64,000 nt of DNA from Diplonema papillatum (lineage: Eukaryota > Euglenozoa > Diplonemea > Diplonemida > Diplonemidae): assembly GCA_030068145.1 (NCBI GenBank), contig JAPJBO010000871.1, forward strand, positions 1-64,000, in the 5' to 3' direction. Position numbers and translations under genes: made by a program. This document shows, in pieces, positions 50,056 to 60,937 of this stretch (the stretch's first letter is position 1; each line of letters starts with the position of its first letter). The notes below the pieces were generated by a model that ran no database searches, was not told the origin of the DNA, and saw only the letters and a list, made by a program, of their open reading frames with translations.

Positions 50056-53000
50056 TGAAAGTCGGACGCAAACCTTGAGGAGCTGGATCAGCCGGTTTCC
50101 CGGGCGCGGGGGACGGTGCGGCCGCCGCCTTCGCAGCCGCAGCCGGCCTGGCGGAGGAGCGGCCGCGCCGGGACGGCGCCACCCGGCCGCCGCCGTCGGC
50201 GGACGGCGGCACGGGCACGGCTTCCGCGGCTGGCGGCTTCGATTCGGGCCTCGGCGAGGACGACCTTCTCCGCCTGCCCGCGGAGCGGCCGGCATGGTGG
50301 TGCCCGCGCACCCTCGAGTCTTGCGCTCGGTTGTCGGCAGACGCGGACGGCGGGCGCTGCGAGGTCACCCTCGAGTCTTGCACTCGGTTGTCGGCAGACG
50401 CGGACGGCGGGCGCTGCGAGGTCACCCTCGAGTCTTGCACTCGGTTGTCGGCAGACGCGGACGGCGGGCGCTGCGAGGTCACCCTCGAGTCTTGCACTCG
50501 GTTGTCGGCAGACGCGGACGGCGGGCGCTGCGAGGTCACCCTCGAGTCCGCCGCCGGGTACGGCCTGGCTTCCGCCGCTGGCTGCCCGCCGTCCCTTGAG
50601 CCTTGTGCTGGGGTTTTGTCTCTTGAGTCTTGTGCTGGGTAGTTGGCCCTTGGGTCTTGTGCTGGATTCTTGACCCTTGAGTCTTGTGTCGGGTAGTTGG
50701 CCCTTGAGTCTTGTGCTGGGTTGCTGCCCCTTGAATCTTGTGCGAGATTCTTGACCCTTGAGTCTTGCGCTGAATTCTTGACCCTTGAGTCCGCCGCCGG
50801 GTACGGTCTGGCTGCCGGTGTCTGAGCCGCCGCCGCTGGCTGCTGCGTGCCGGCAGCCGACGGAGCACCGGGCGAAGGCATCCTTGAGTCCGCCGCTGGG
50901 TACGGTTTGGCTTCCGCCGCTGGCTGTCCGCCGGCATGGTGCGAAGTCACCCTCGAGTCTTGAGCTGGGTTGATCAGCCTCGAGTCCGCCGCCGGGTACG
51001 GCCGAGCCGCCAGCGCCACAGGTTGCGTGCCGGCGGCGGAAGGCCCGCTGTGCGAACTCTCGCTCGAGTCCGCCGCTGAACACGGCTTGTTGTGCGCAGG
51101 CGTTTGCACCGCCACCGGTTGCTCCGCGTCGGCGGCACCGTGCGAAGCCACCCTTGAGTCCGCCGCCGGGAACGGCGTGGCTGCTTGCAGCTGGGGTTGC
51201 TGCGTGTCGGCGGCGGGCCCTGCACTGTGCGAAGCCACTCTCGAGTCTGCCGCTGAAGACGGCTTGTTGTGCGCGGGCGTTTGCACCGCCATCGCTTGCT
51301 CCGCATCGGCGGCGCTGTGCGAAGCCACCCTCGAGTCCGCCGCTGGGAACGGCGTGGCTGCTTGCAGCTGGGGTTGCTGCGTGTCGGCGGCGGGCCCCGC
51401 GCTGTGCGAAGCACCCCTCAAGTCTGCCCCCGAATACGGCTTGTCGTGCGCAGGCGTTTGCACCGCCGTCGGTTGCTCCGCGTCGGCGGCGGGCCCCGCG
51501 CTGTGCGGACTGTCCCTTGAGTCCTCTTTTGGGCGCGGCCCCGCTGGCTGCCACGCCCCGCCAGCGGACGGCGTGCTGAGCAACGGCACCGTCGAATCTG
51601 CCTCCGGGACCGGCGCGGCAGCCTGCGGCGCCGGTTGCCGCGTGTCCGAACCCCTAAGGTCCTCCGCCGGCGGCGTGCTCAGCGACGCCGCCCCCGAACC
51701 TGTCGGCGCTAGCGCAGCCGCCACCGGCCGCGGATCCACCCGCGCGGTGTTCGGATTCGCGGTTGAAGGGGCGGCCGCCCCTTGCGGCCCCGCGGCGCCA
51801 GCATCAAAGGGTGATGCGGCATCGGGGGTCCGCAGCGGGTTGCCCGCAGCCAGCGAGCCCTGCGCCCGGTCGGGTCTGCCGTGGGAGGGACCGCCTGCCT
51901 GAGGAGTTGTCCTCGACGGCGCGGGTGGTTTCGGCTTGTCGTCCGCGGGAGGGCTGTTTGCGGCCGCTTGAGGGGCCGGCTTCCGCTGGACCCAGCAGGT
52001 GCGACCGGCGCCGGCGCCGTGCGTCCAGCCCTCGCCAACCGGCTTGCGGTCGAAGACGAGCGAGGCGGCGGCCTCAGCGCTGGTGAAGAACGGCGCCTGC
52101 TCTCCGCCTCCCTTGCGGTTCATATCATACACGGGGACCATGTCGCGTACCCGCGGGGAGCACACGCGGGCACACCGGCCTTTCGCCGCCCCTTCCGCGT
52201 GGAGACACGCCAAGTTATTCGTCGCCGAGCGGCCAGGCGGCGGCGGCGATCTCCGGGCCCGCACCGTCCGGCGCCCGTCGCCCCCCGCCGCGTACTTCGC
52301 GCAGGCCGTGCAGACGGCCAGCTTCCCGGCGGTCCCTGTCAGCCTCGCGCCCGCAACCAGCGCAGCGCCGCACAGGCACGACGGCCTGGCTTCTCCGACG
52401 CCGGACTCCGCGGCTCCACGGCGGCCAGGATCCGCAAAACTGGGCAGCGGCTGTCCCCCCACACGGCCATGCCTGTAGTCCTGGTGTTTGGCCTCTTCGA
52501 AGCCGTACTGCCCCGGCGGTGCGTCGTGGAAACAGTCGGTTGCGGGGCTCTGACGACCAGGATCCGCGAAACTGGGCACCGGCTGTACCACACGCACATG
52601 TCTGTAGTCCTGGTGCTTGGCTTCTTCGAAGCCGTACTGCCCGAGTGGTGTTTCATGGAACCCGTCGGTTGCGGGGCTCTGGCGACCAGGATGCGCGAAA
52701 CTGGGCCCCGGCTGTCCCACACGCCCTTGTCTGTAGTCCTGGTGTTCGGCTTCATCGAAGCCGTACAGCCCGAGTGGTGTTTCTTGGAAACAGTCAGTTG
52801 CGGGGCTCTGGCGACCAGGATGCGCGAAACTGGGCCCCGGCTGTCCCACACGCCCTTGTCTGTAGTCCTGGTGTTCGGCTTCATCGAAGCCGTACAGCCC
52901 GAGTGGTGTTTCTTGGAAACAGTCGGTTGCGGGGCTCTGGCGACCAGGATGCGCGAAACTGGGCCCCGGCTGTCCCACGCGGCCTTGTCGGTAGTCCTGG

Positions 53001-53611
53001 TGTTTGGCCTCTTCGAAGCCGCACTGTCCGGGCGTTGCGTCCGGGAAATAGTCAGCTGCGGGGCTCCGGGCGAAACTGGGCACCGGTTGTTCGGTGGCCA
53101 GTTTGGTGGGGTGCTGCCTGCGGCCGGCACTCGGCTCGGCTGTCGCCCACTGCGGGCCAGCGGGGTGCCGAGCGTTGTGGCGGTCGGCTTCGAAGCCGGC
53201 GTGTTCTTCCGGTGCGGAGTTGGTCGCCGGGCTGTGGCGGGTGAAACTGGGCGTTGGGGTGAATGGTTTCGTGTAGGGGAGCGGGCGGCTGACGTTGATG
53301 GGGATGGGGGCGAGTGGGGAGGGGGGGTCTGGGTACAAAGGGGCAGCGTGCGCCGTTGGCTGGCGGCGGAAGGCGCGGTCGACGGAGTCGTGGAACTCCT
53401 CGGCGGTGATTCCAGGGCACTGGGTCAGTGCGGAGCGCGCCTGGCTCTGCCCCAGCCGGATCTGGTGCGTGACGGAATCGACGCCTTGCAGCTTTGCCCT
53501 GGCCTGTGCTTTGGGGTCCGCCCAGTGCAGGTCAGTCACCACCGCGTCGAACTCCGCCCACAGCCGTGCAAACGCACGGCCGAAGTTGTGGACCAGCTCA
53601 CGCTCACCCAT
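50018..53611 (-). CDS. Large repeat protein with Cys-rich centre, 5' end multiplied
   Basis: 1,197 residues from the ATG at 53611; the longer open frame upstream runs through a dispersed element. Residues 1 to about 85 are a helical head (ELVHNFGRAFARLWAEFDAV, then VTDLHWADPKAQARAKLQG, ITAEEFHDSVDRAF). About 185-395 contain five 43-residue repeats (PSFAHPGRQSPATDCFQETP then GFDEAEHQDYRQGRVGQP). About 410-490 is a Cys-rich, possibly zinc-binding region (CLCGAAL ... CTAC ... CLHAEG ... CARVC). The C-terminal half is disordered and Pro/Ala/Ser-rich with dozens of DSR motifs, including 19-residue repeats. The last codons read into a dispersed element, so the natural stop may differ. No family recognised. 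Confidence 0.6.
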   Translation of the reverse strand: MGERELVHNFGRAFARLWAEFDAVVTDLHWADPKAQARAKLQGVDSVTHQIRLGQSQARSALTQCPGITAEEFHDSVDRAFRRQPTAHAAPLYPDPPSPLAPIPINVSRPLPYTKPFTPTPSFTRHSPATNSAPEEHAGFEADRHNARHPAGPQWATAEPSAGRRQHPTKLATEQPVPSFARSPAADYFPDATPGQCGFEEAKHQDYRQGRVGQPGPSFAHPGRQSPATDCFQETPLGLYGFDEAEHQDYRQGRVGQPGPSFAHPGRQSPATDCFQETPLGLYGFDEAEHQDYRQGRVGQPGPSFAHPGRQSPATDGFHETPLGQYGFEEAKHQDYRHVRVVQPVPSFADPGRQSPATDCFHDAPPGQYGFEEAKHQDYRHGRVGGQPLPSFADPGRRGAAESGVGEARPSCLCGAALVAGARLTGTAGKLAVCTACAKYAAGGDGRRTVRARRSPPPPGRSATNNLACLHAEGAAKGRCARVCSPRVRDMVPVYDMNRKGGGEQAPFFTSAEAAASLVFDRKPVGEGWTHGAGAGRTCWVQRKPAPQAAANSPPADDKPKPPAPSRTTPQAGGPSHGRPDRAQGSLAAGNPLRTPDAASPFDAGAAGPQGAAAPSTANPNTARVDPRPVAAALAPTGSGAASLSTPPAEDLRGSDTRQPAPQAAAPVPEADSTVPLLSTPSAGGAWQPAGPRPKEDSRDSPHSAGPAADAEQPTAVQTPAHDKPYSGADLRGASHSAGPAADTQQPQLQAATPFPAADSRVASHSAADAEQAMAVQTPAHNKPSSAADSRVASHSAGPAADTQQPQLQAATPFPAADSRVASHGAADAEQPVAVQTPAHNKPCSAADSSESSHSGPSAAGTQPVALAARPYPAADSRLINPAQDSRVTSHHAGGQPAAEAKPYPAADSRMPSPGAPSAAGTQQPAAAAQTPAARPYPAADSRVKNSAQDSRVKNLAQDSRGSNPAQDSRANYPTQDSRVKNPAQDPRANYPAQDSRDKTPAQGSRDGGQPAAEARPYPAADSRVTSQRPPSASADNRVQDSRVTSQRPPSASADNRVQDSRVTSQRPPSASADNRVQDSRVTSQRPPSASADNRAQDSRVRGHHHAGRSAGRRRRSSSPRPESKPPAAEAVPVPPSADGGGRVAPSRRGRSSARPAAAAKAAAAPSPAPGKPADPAPQGLRPTFIFCISTCFVGNA
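50312..50552. repeat. 57-bp coding tandem repeat, about 4 copies
   Basis: Units beginning GAGGTCACCCTCGAGTCTTG at 50361, 50418, 50475 and 50532, with a partial before them. Encodes DSRVTSQRPPSASADNRVQ. Confidence 0.95.
52424..53060. repeat. 129-bp coding tandem repeat, about 5 copies
   Basis: Units with CGCGAAACTGGG and GTCCTGGTG repeat every 129 bp (for example GCGACCAGGATGCGCGAAAC at 52681, 52810 and 52939). Length divisible by three, preserving the 43-residue protein repeat. The central copies are almost identical. Confidence 0.95.
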
Positions 53612-53689
53612 TACGATCAACTCGCCCTCATGAAAGGCACGCGGGCATGCGAGAGGCTCCCTAATATTATTTATTTTTTGTAGCACCTG

Positions 53690-53850
53690 CTCGGTTGTAG
53701 GAAATACTTGAGAACGAAAGAAGGAGGTTAATGTGCTGTTAGCCCACACGAAACACAGGTAAATCTGGGGATAGTGGCGGCGTAAGCGTTTCACAAAAAT
53801 AGACCCAGTTTGCTGTAGTTTGCGCCCTGGGGGAAAACATGCGTACGGGC
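53690..53850 (-). repeat. Dispersed 5'-flank element upstream of the gene
   Basis: On the minus strand: GGGCGCAAACTACAGCAAAC, GTGAAACGCTTACGCCGCCA, ACCTGTGTTTCGTGTGGGC. It ends about 80 bp before the ATG at 53611. Confidence 0.75.
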
Positions 53851-53879
53851 ACCGGGCGCTGGCGGGTGAAACTGGACGT

Positions 53880-54240
53880 TCGGGGAATCGTTTCGTGTAG
53901 GGGGGCGGGCGGCTGACGTTGATGGGGATGGGGGCGAGTGGGGAGGGGGGGTCTGGGTACAAAGGGGCAGCGTGCGCCGTCGGCTGGCGGCGGAAGGCGC
54001 GGTCGATGGAGTCGTGGAACTCCTCGGCGGTGATTCCAGGGCACTGGGTCAGTGCGGAGCGCGCCTGGCTCTGCCCCAGCCGGATCTGGTGCGTAACGGA
54101 ATCGACGCCTTGCAGCTTTGCCCTGCCTGCGCTTCGGGGTCCCCCCAGTGCAGGTCAGTCACCACCGCGTCGAACTCCGCCCACAGCCGCGCAAACGCAC
54201 GGCCGAAGTTGTGGACCAGTTCACGCTCACCCATTACGAT
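53880..54240 (-). pseudogene. First extra copy of the 5' end of the repeat-protein gene
   Basis: Repeats the start codon (54240), the helical head and the PLYPDPPSPLAPIPINVSRP segment of the gene, then breaks into the dispersed element. It contains small indels near ALPALRGPP, which disrupt the frame after about 40 codons. Confidence 0.85.
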
Positions 54241-54294
54241 CAACTCGCCCTCATGAAAGGCACGCGGGCATGCGAGAGGCTCCCCAATTTTATT

Positions 54295-54480
54295 TTTTGT
54301 AGCACCTGCTCGGTTGTAGAAAATACTTGGGAACGCCGCCAGTTGCGAAAGATCAAAAGAAGGAGGTAAACGTGCTGTTAGCCCATACGAAACACAGGTA
54401 AATCTGGGATAGTGGCGGCGTAAGCGTTTCACAAAAAAAGACCGAGTTTGTTGTAGCTTGCGCCCTGGGGGAAAACATGT
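54295..54480 (-). repeat. Dispersed 5'-flank element, copy between gene fragments
   Basis: Same element as 53690-53850, longer by a few bases (GCCGCCAGTTGCG insert). Confidence 0.75.
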
Positions 54481-54529
54481 GTACGGGCACCGGTTGTCGT
54501 GGGGGCGCTGGCGGGTGCAACTGGACGTT

Positions 54530-54881
54530 CGGGGAATGGTTTCGTGTAGGGGGGCGGGCGGCTGACGTTGATGGGGATGGGGGCGAGTGGGGAGGGGGGG
54601 TCTGGGTACAAAGGGGCAGCGGGCTGGCGGAAGGCGCGGTCGACGGAGACGTGGAACTCCTCGGCGGTGATTCCAGGGCACTGGGTCAGTGCGGAGCGCG
54701 CCTGGCTCTGCCCCAGCCGGATCTGGTGCGTGACGGAATCGACGCCTTGCAGCTTTGCCCTGGCCTGTGCTTCGGGGTCCGCCCAGTGCAGATCAGTCAC
54801 CACCGCGTCGAACTCCGCCCACAGCCGTGCAAACGCACGGCCGAAGTTGTGGACCAGCTCACGCTCACCCATTACGATCAA
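54530..54881 (-). pseudogene. Second extra copy of the 5' end of the repeat-protein gene
   Basis: Start codon context intact at about 54871 and the helical head in frame through DRAFRQP, then the proline-rich segment, then the flank element. About 10 residues (RQPTAHA part) are shortened relative to the gene. Upstream it ends at 54931, where the duplication described next begins. Confidence 0.85.
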
Positions 54882-54930
54882 CTCGCCCTAATGAAAGGCA
54901 CGCGGGCATGCGAGAGGCTCCCCAATTTTA

Positions 54931-55105
54931 TTATCGGGGTCAACTCCACACGTTGGCGAGTGAGCTGGTCTGGACCGCTCATCTGCGATGGGTTGAATCG
55001 GGTTACGCGCGCTCCGATACTGAGTAGTCCAGGGACGACAGAGTTTTGTTACGCGCGTTCCGATACTGAGTAGTCCAGGGACGACAGAGTTTTGAATTCC
55101 CCATC
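54931..55105. repeat. Direct duplication, partner at 55993-56158
   Basis: TATCGGGGTCAACTCCACAC, GGCGAGTGAGCTGGTCTGGA, then a doubled GTTCCGATACTGAGTAGTCC / AGGGACGACAG unit, ending GTTTTGAATTCCCCA. The second copy has a 7-bp deletion. Confidence 0.9.
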
Positions 55106-55849
55106 GTATCCCGTCACTCGCTTTCATCCTGACTGTCTGCACCAGTATATCGAACGAAGGAGAATGCCAGCGTATACGCGCTGGCCATCATAGAACTGAC
55201 GATTGATCGTGAATTGTGTATGGCAGCAAGAGACGATTTGGTTCGTAACGTGCCGATACGGCGGAGGGTGCGCGTTCTCTCGAAAAGGTACAAAGGTACG
55301 TGAGAATCGACACACCCATCCGGAGCCCGCCAAGCTCTGTTTTCCTGTTTCAAAACAAGCTCTTTATTGCCCTTCGAGCGCGCAAAATTTCGCTGCAGGG
55401 TATTGTCCTGTCATGAGGGTACGTGTCGGCAAGTGACCGTGAAAACGGGCTGGCGCCCTTTATGTCCAGTACACTGCTAGTGGCCGCACATAAGGGACAC
55501 GTGGCGCCAGGCTGCTTCATCAGAGACACCTCATAGCAAGCATGCTCTCGACGGTAAGGCCAAAGCAAACAGACACCGATGATCGGGTGGGCTTCCGCTG
55601 CGCCGGAAATAAGCGACTTCAACCTCGATCTGGGCTTTCTCTTACTAGCCGGAAACTGGAAGCTGAAGACGTTCACGGAAAATATAGAGCCAAACTAGAA
55701 AGGAATGGCGTAGAGAAGTTGTGTTCGCATGCAAATGAGTCCCCACTAACGCAACGAGAGCATTGTGTTCGATTGTGACTCGGCGTGTCAGCGATGATCA
55801 GGATATTCTGTCGCTGTTGCCAACTGTTCCACGGGTGGGTGGGCGGGGG
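55106..55849. other. No gene recognised
   Basis: Lower-GC sequence. The dispersed-fragment scrap CATGCAAATGAGTCCCCAC, then TAACGCAAC, is at 55729-55756. A 79-codon minus-strand frame at 55114-55353 has no motif. Confidence 0.35.
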
Positions 55850-55990
55850 AACCTTTTGTACGTGAGTACAAACCTTCTTTCCGAAGGTGTTCCTGAACGG
55901 TTGTAGAGGTTGACTAATCGATAATAAAAGAATCTTCATTTTCTTTTCACTTGCTGTAACAGTTAGTGTGTGAAAATGAAGACCTCCTTT
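55848..55990. repeat. Direct duplication, partner at 60938-61075
   Basis: AACCTTTTGTACGTGAGTAC, CTTCTTTCCGAAGGTGTTCC, TGACTAATCGATAATAAAAG and GAAAATGAAGACCTCCTTTA. Here it joins the TATCGGGGTC block, and at 61 kb it joins the dispersed 5'-flank element. Confidence 0.9.
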
Positions 55991-55992
55991 AT

Positions 55993-56158
55993 TATCGGGG
56001 TCAACTCCACACGTTGGCGAGTGAGCTGGTCTGGACCGCTCATCTGCGATGGGTTGTATCGGGTTACGCGCGCTCCGATACTGAGTAGTCCAGGGACGAC
56101 AGTTTTGCTACGCGCGTTCCGATACTGAGTAGTCCAGGGACGACAGAGTTTTGAATTC
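55993..56158. repeat. Second copy of the 54931-55105 block
   Basis: Same text, with TTGTATCGGG in place of TTGAATCGGG and a short deletion after ACGACAG. Confidence 0.9.
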
Positions 56159-58017
56159 CCCACGCAGCTCTGTCTACCTAATCCCATCGCAGTCGAGGAC
56201 GAGGCGCAAATACGCAAGAGGAAAATGAAGGCGATTGGTAACGAGGACGAGCTAGGTTTGTGCAGACAGGTTTTCGAGTCGGGACGCCGGCGAATTGTGG
56301 ATATCAATTGTGTCTTATTTGCAGCAACTTGTGGTCTCATTGTTTCAGTAAGTGTGCTGTTGGCGATGACATGCGGTCGTATTTGTTGTTGGAACTGTGT
56401 CGGCTTCAGCGAGTGTCATCGTATTTTGGTGACTGCTCGAGGATGCCTTCGAGGCAGATGAAGTGGAAACAACAAGGTGTCTCTGGCGATTGGACATGTT
56501 GTGAGCCGTTTCGATTCTCTCGAGTCATATCCGTGGATCCAGGGAGGTCAGACAGCCTCTTGCTAAATTGGCATGGCCGTCTGTTGAAGAGGTTGTTCCT
56601 TACTTTGACAAGAGTTGTCAGAGTGTCCACGTTTTCTTGGAGCATACGGCCTTGGTTGGCGACGTCAAAACGTTCGGAATGAGGCTGCCTTTCAAGGAAC
56701 ATGCATGATACCAAAGTAAACAATCAGCCCGAGAAGAGTAGCCAGCGCCGAGCTGCCCTGAACCTGCCGGACATTCCGGAGGTTGATAGTGGGCGAATGG
56801 AACCCGCGTTCCACTCGACTTCTCCGCCAAAGAATCTCCCTCTATCCACCTTTCGGGGCCGCATGCTTGTTGGTATTTCGTCACCAGGCGGCGTTGCCGA
56901 AACAGCAGACAATTTGCTGGGAGTGTTATCCAAGCTGGACAAAAGAAGTGTTGTCGTCAGTCGTCCAATGCGATGTCATCGCTCTCTTGATCTTTGAAGC
57001 GATAGCAAGAATACCTTGCTCGGGATGACATCCAGGGTCGCAGCGCATGTGTTCACGAAGGGATGCCACACGACAGGGATTGAGTACGGAGCACGCCTAT
57101 GAAACCCACGAACGTATCCCTGTAGCAGACACGACCTCGTCGCTTGGAACAATCGATACGCGAAGGCTCTAAGGACCGGCATCGACAACGCTCGCGAGCA
57201 GGCAAGACGAAACACGCCACCATCACGCAACCCGTCCGACAGACAACCGCTCATGCCTGCAGAAGTCGGGGCGCACTTGAAGTGTGGCCACACGGGTATC
57301 GTGGCTAAGGTTCCCACCTGGCACGGTTGTCTGTGGTTCGGCTCGGGTCCTTGTTGTGATCCGGGTGAAGTCTTGGGCTGAGCTAGAGAGCGTCCCTTGT
57401 GACTGGTGTTTGTGTGCACCGCCTGAAAGTGGAACGCACCGGCGCCGAGACCGGCAGTGCGTTCAGCCCGGCCGCCGCCGCGGCCTCCGGCCTCCCAGTC
57501 CATTCGGATGCAACTGCCTGCTCGAGGTGCCAACCTGGCCAACACAGTCTGACCTCTACGAAAACACGGTATTGAAACAGACGTGCAGCATCAATGGAAG
57601 AACGCGTACAACTGTCTTCATTCATAAAACGATCTGCTATGGGGCGGAAGGACTGGAACCTGGCTTAACAGAATGTCTGCGCGTGCGCCAGTAACTCGAC
57701 AGCCAACATTTTCCGCAGCACCTGTTGAAAGTCATAGCACAAACGCAGCAACAGAATCCGAAATGTGTGGGTACTTTCATTCGTACTACGACAAGAACCA
57801 CGCGCGCAAAAGCGACGATGCTCAACCTCGCGGGGTCGTTGGAGCAGCAATGTCCGGAGTCAACGGATTTGTGCGCAGACTTGGCTTTGGGGTTCCCATC
57901 GGCAATAAACTGAGCGAGGATGCGGTTTGCTATGCTATGCGTCGGAACAGAAGTGGCAAGAGTATCTGCATCTCGACGAAGGGGAGAGGCATTGTGGATG
58001 ATCATTGATGGTCGAAA
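56159..58017. other. No gene confidently recognised
   Basis: Moderate-GC sequence with several 90-190-codon frames on both strands. A plus frame at 56701-56997 (NLPDIPEVDSGRMEPAFHST) reads somewhat like protein, but no family, homolog or repeat supports it. Confidence 0.3.
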
Positions 58018-58130
58018 GAAATACTCGAGGGGCTGCCTTGTGCTTACTTCGAAGGAGGCTAGAGGGGGAGAAACAATACAACTACAAAATGGGTCTTTTT
58101 TGTTGAACGCTTACGCGGGAAACTTCAGCC
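58018..58130 (+). repeat. Short copy of the dispersed 5'-flank element
   Basis: ATACTCGAGGGGCTGCCTTG, TGCTTACTTCGAAGGAGG, AATGGGTC and TTTTTTGTTGAACGCTTACG match 49845-49945. Confidence 0.75.
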
Positions 58131-58659
58131 GTACTATTATTATTAGTTAGACGCAAACAAGTCACTGGGACAAAGCGCTTGAACTGGAGTTCTACCTCAG
58201 CAACGTCCTGTGGTTTTGCACGGAGTCAGCCGCGAGAGACTACAACTGTCTATCGAAGTTCGGTATCGTCGCGGCGCGACGCATCTAAGGAATCCAGTCT
58301 GTGAAGGAGACCGGACAGGGCTTCCTTCCACCACGTCAAAGCACATTAAGTCGTTCGCGTAGCTTTCGACGTTCATCTTCGTGTATGTCGGTCCAAGATA
58401 GGACAAGGCTCGTCCTGTTCCGTTCTTCTTGCCCAGAGTACCTCTTCATGGAAGATATGCGTGGGATGTCTGCTCCCTATCAAATGGAAGTCGTCGAAAT
58501 AGCCGTGTTCTCTGCACTCCAAACATCATCTACGCCGATGAGACTGTGGGTCATAGGCTTCTGCTTGTCATACAAGGACCCCCGCAAGAGATTATACGGC
58601 TGCTGCTGAGAGACTCCTCTGCACAGGTAATGCAAGCTGAAAAGATCTATGCAGGTGAT
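58131..58659. other. No gene recognised
   Basis: Frames of 70-100 codons on both strands without motifs. The minisatellite begins gradually at the right. Confidence 0.3.
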
Positions 58660-60850
58660 GTCCTCTGAAGGGACTTACCAATTTGATGCCTTCAATAGTT
58701 GATGCTCGAAGAGGGGACTTCCAGTGAAGAGACCTACCATTCGATGCTTGATGCAAAGAGTTGTAGTCGATGCTCGATGAAGAGTCTTACACAGGCGATG
58801 CCCGCTGATGTGACTTACGCGATTGATGCTCGATGAAGAGGCTTGCGTAGTTGATGCTCGACGAAGACACCGTTGATGCTCGATGTAGCGGTCTGCTAGG
58901 TAACGCGCTTTGAGGAAGCTTTGAGGGGTCTACTGACTTGTTGCCCGGTTAGGCCTTTACAGTTGACTGACGGGACCAACCACTGGAGGGATGATGCTCG
59001 ATGTTGAGACTTACTAAGTCGGTGTCCGCTGAAGAGACTTGAAGAAGATGCTTACACGGGTAGTGTCCCGACTCGACTTGGTTGTTTGGTTGCACGATCG
59101 AGACGTCAACAGTTGATGTCCTCTGAAGGGTAATCAGTTGATGCTCACTGAAGAGATTTACACCTTTGCCGTTCAAGGACCTTGCACGTTTGATGCTCAA
59201 TGAAGAGTCATTCCTGCTCAATGCACGTTTGATGCTCGATGAAGAGACTTACACCATTAATGATCGATGAAGACGTATACCGTCGTTGTCCGATGAAGAT
59301 ACTTAGACAGCTGATGCTTGATGAAGAGACTTACGCAGGCGATACTCGATGGAGAGACTTGCACATCATCAATGAAGAGACGTACACAGTCGTTGCCCGC
59401 TGAACACGTGATGCCCGCTGAAGGGACTACACGTGCTGCTCGATGAAGAGACTCGCACAGTCGATGTACTTACATGTTTGATGCTCGATGAAGAGACTTA
59501 CACAGCAATGCCCGCTGAAGGGACTTACACAGACGATGCTCGATGAAGAGACGCACACAGTTGAAGCTTGATGAAGAGACTTACACAGCGATGCCCGCTG
59601 AAGGGACTTACACGTTTGATGCTCGATGAAGAGACTTACACAAGCGATGCCCGCTGAAGGGACTTGCTGAAGGGACTCACACGTTTGATGCTCGATGAAG
59701 AGACTTACACAGTTGAAGCTCTATGACGAGGCTTACACAAGCGATGCCCGCTGAAGGGCTTACACGGAACGATGTCCGCTGAAGGGACTGACGCGTTTGA
59801 AGCTCGATGAAGAGACTTACACAAGCGGTGCCCGCTGAAGGGACTTACACGGAACGATGCCCGCTGAAGGGACTGACACGTTTGATGCTCGATGAAGAGA
59901 CTTACACAGTTGAAGCTCGATGAAGAGACTTACACAAGCGATGCCCGCTGAAGGGACTTACACATGCCCGCTGAAGGGACTGAAGGGACTGACACGTTTG
60001 ATGCTCGATGAAGAGACTTACACAGTTGAAGCTCGATGAAGAGACTTACACAAGCGATGCCCGCTGGAGGGACTTACACGGAACGATGCCTGCTGAAGGG
60101 ACTGACGCGTTTTGATGCTCGATGAAGAGACTTACACAAACAATGCCCGCTGAAGGGACTTACACGGAACGATGCCCGCTGAAGGGACTTACACGTTTGA
60201 TGCTCGATGAAGAGACTTACACAAGCGATGTCCGCTGAAGGGACTGACACGTTTGATGCTCGATGAAGAGACTTACACGGAACGATGCCCGCTGAAGGGA
60301 CTGACACGTTGGATGCTCGATAAGAGACTTACACAGTTGAAGCTCGATGAAGAGACTTACACAATCGATGCCCGCTGAAGGGACTTACACGGAACGATGC
60401 CCGCTGAAGGGACTGACACGTTGGATGCTCGATGAAGAGACTTACACAGTTGAAGCTCGATGAAGAGACTTACACAAGCGATGCCCGCTGAAGGGACTTA
60501 CACGGAACGATGCCCGCTGAAGGGACTGACACGTTGGATGCTCGATGAAGAGACTTACACAATCGATGCCCGCTGAAGGGACTTACACGGAACGATGCCC
60601 GCTGAAGGGACTGACACGTTGGATGCTCGATGAAGAGACTTACACAGTTGAAGCTCGATGAAGAGACTTACACAATCGATGCCCGCTGAAGGGACTTACA
60701 CGTTTGATGCTCGATGACGAGACTTACACAGTTGATGTTCGATGCTCGATGACGAGACTTACACAGTTGATGTTCGATGAAGAGGCTTGCACAGACGAGA
60801 CCTGCTCAGGTGTTTTTCGATGAAGAGATTCGTACGATGTTTGCTCGCTG
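58660..60850. repeat. Minisatellite of two 26-bp variants in higher-order order
   Basis: About 80 units of 26 bp. Type A reads TGATGCTCGATGAAGAGACT then TACACA; type B reads CGATGCCCGCTGAAGGGACT then TACACG. The differences co-vary (CTCGATGAAGAG against CCCGCTGAAGGG), so these are two discrete variants. In the core (about 59400-60700) a set of roughly B, B', A, A' recurs as a 105-110-bp higher-order unit. The edges (58660-59300 and 60720-60850) are degenerate. No long open frame. Confidence 0.93.
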
Positions 60851-60937
60851 AGGCGACCTACAAATGAATTGCTGTTGAAGGGAACGCAGGGTGTGAATAT
60901 AGTTTTCTTTGTGCGATTAGCCTCCAGAACCAGGAAC

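Noticed and set aside
50018-53962. Longer version of the repeat-protein gene starting at 53962
   Set aside because: The extra 117 codons read through the dispersed flank element and part of an extra 5' copy; the ATG at 53611 begins the helical head and is conserved in all three copies.
58660-60850. CRISPR-like array
   Set aside because: The units are head-to-tail variants of one 26-mer without unique spacers, in a eukaryotic context.
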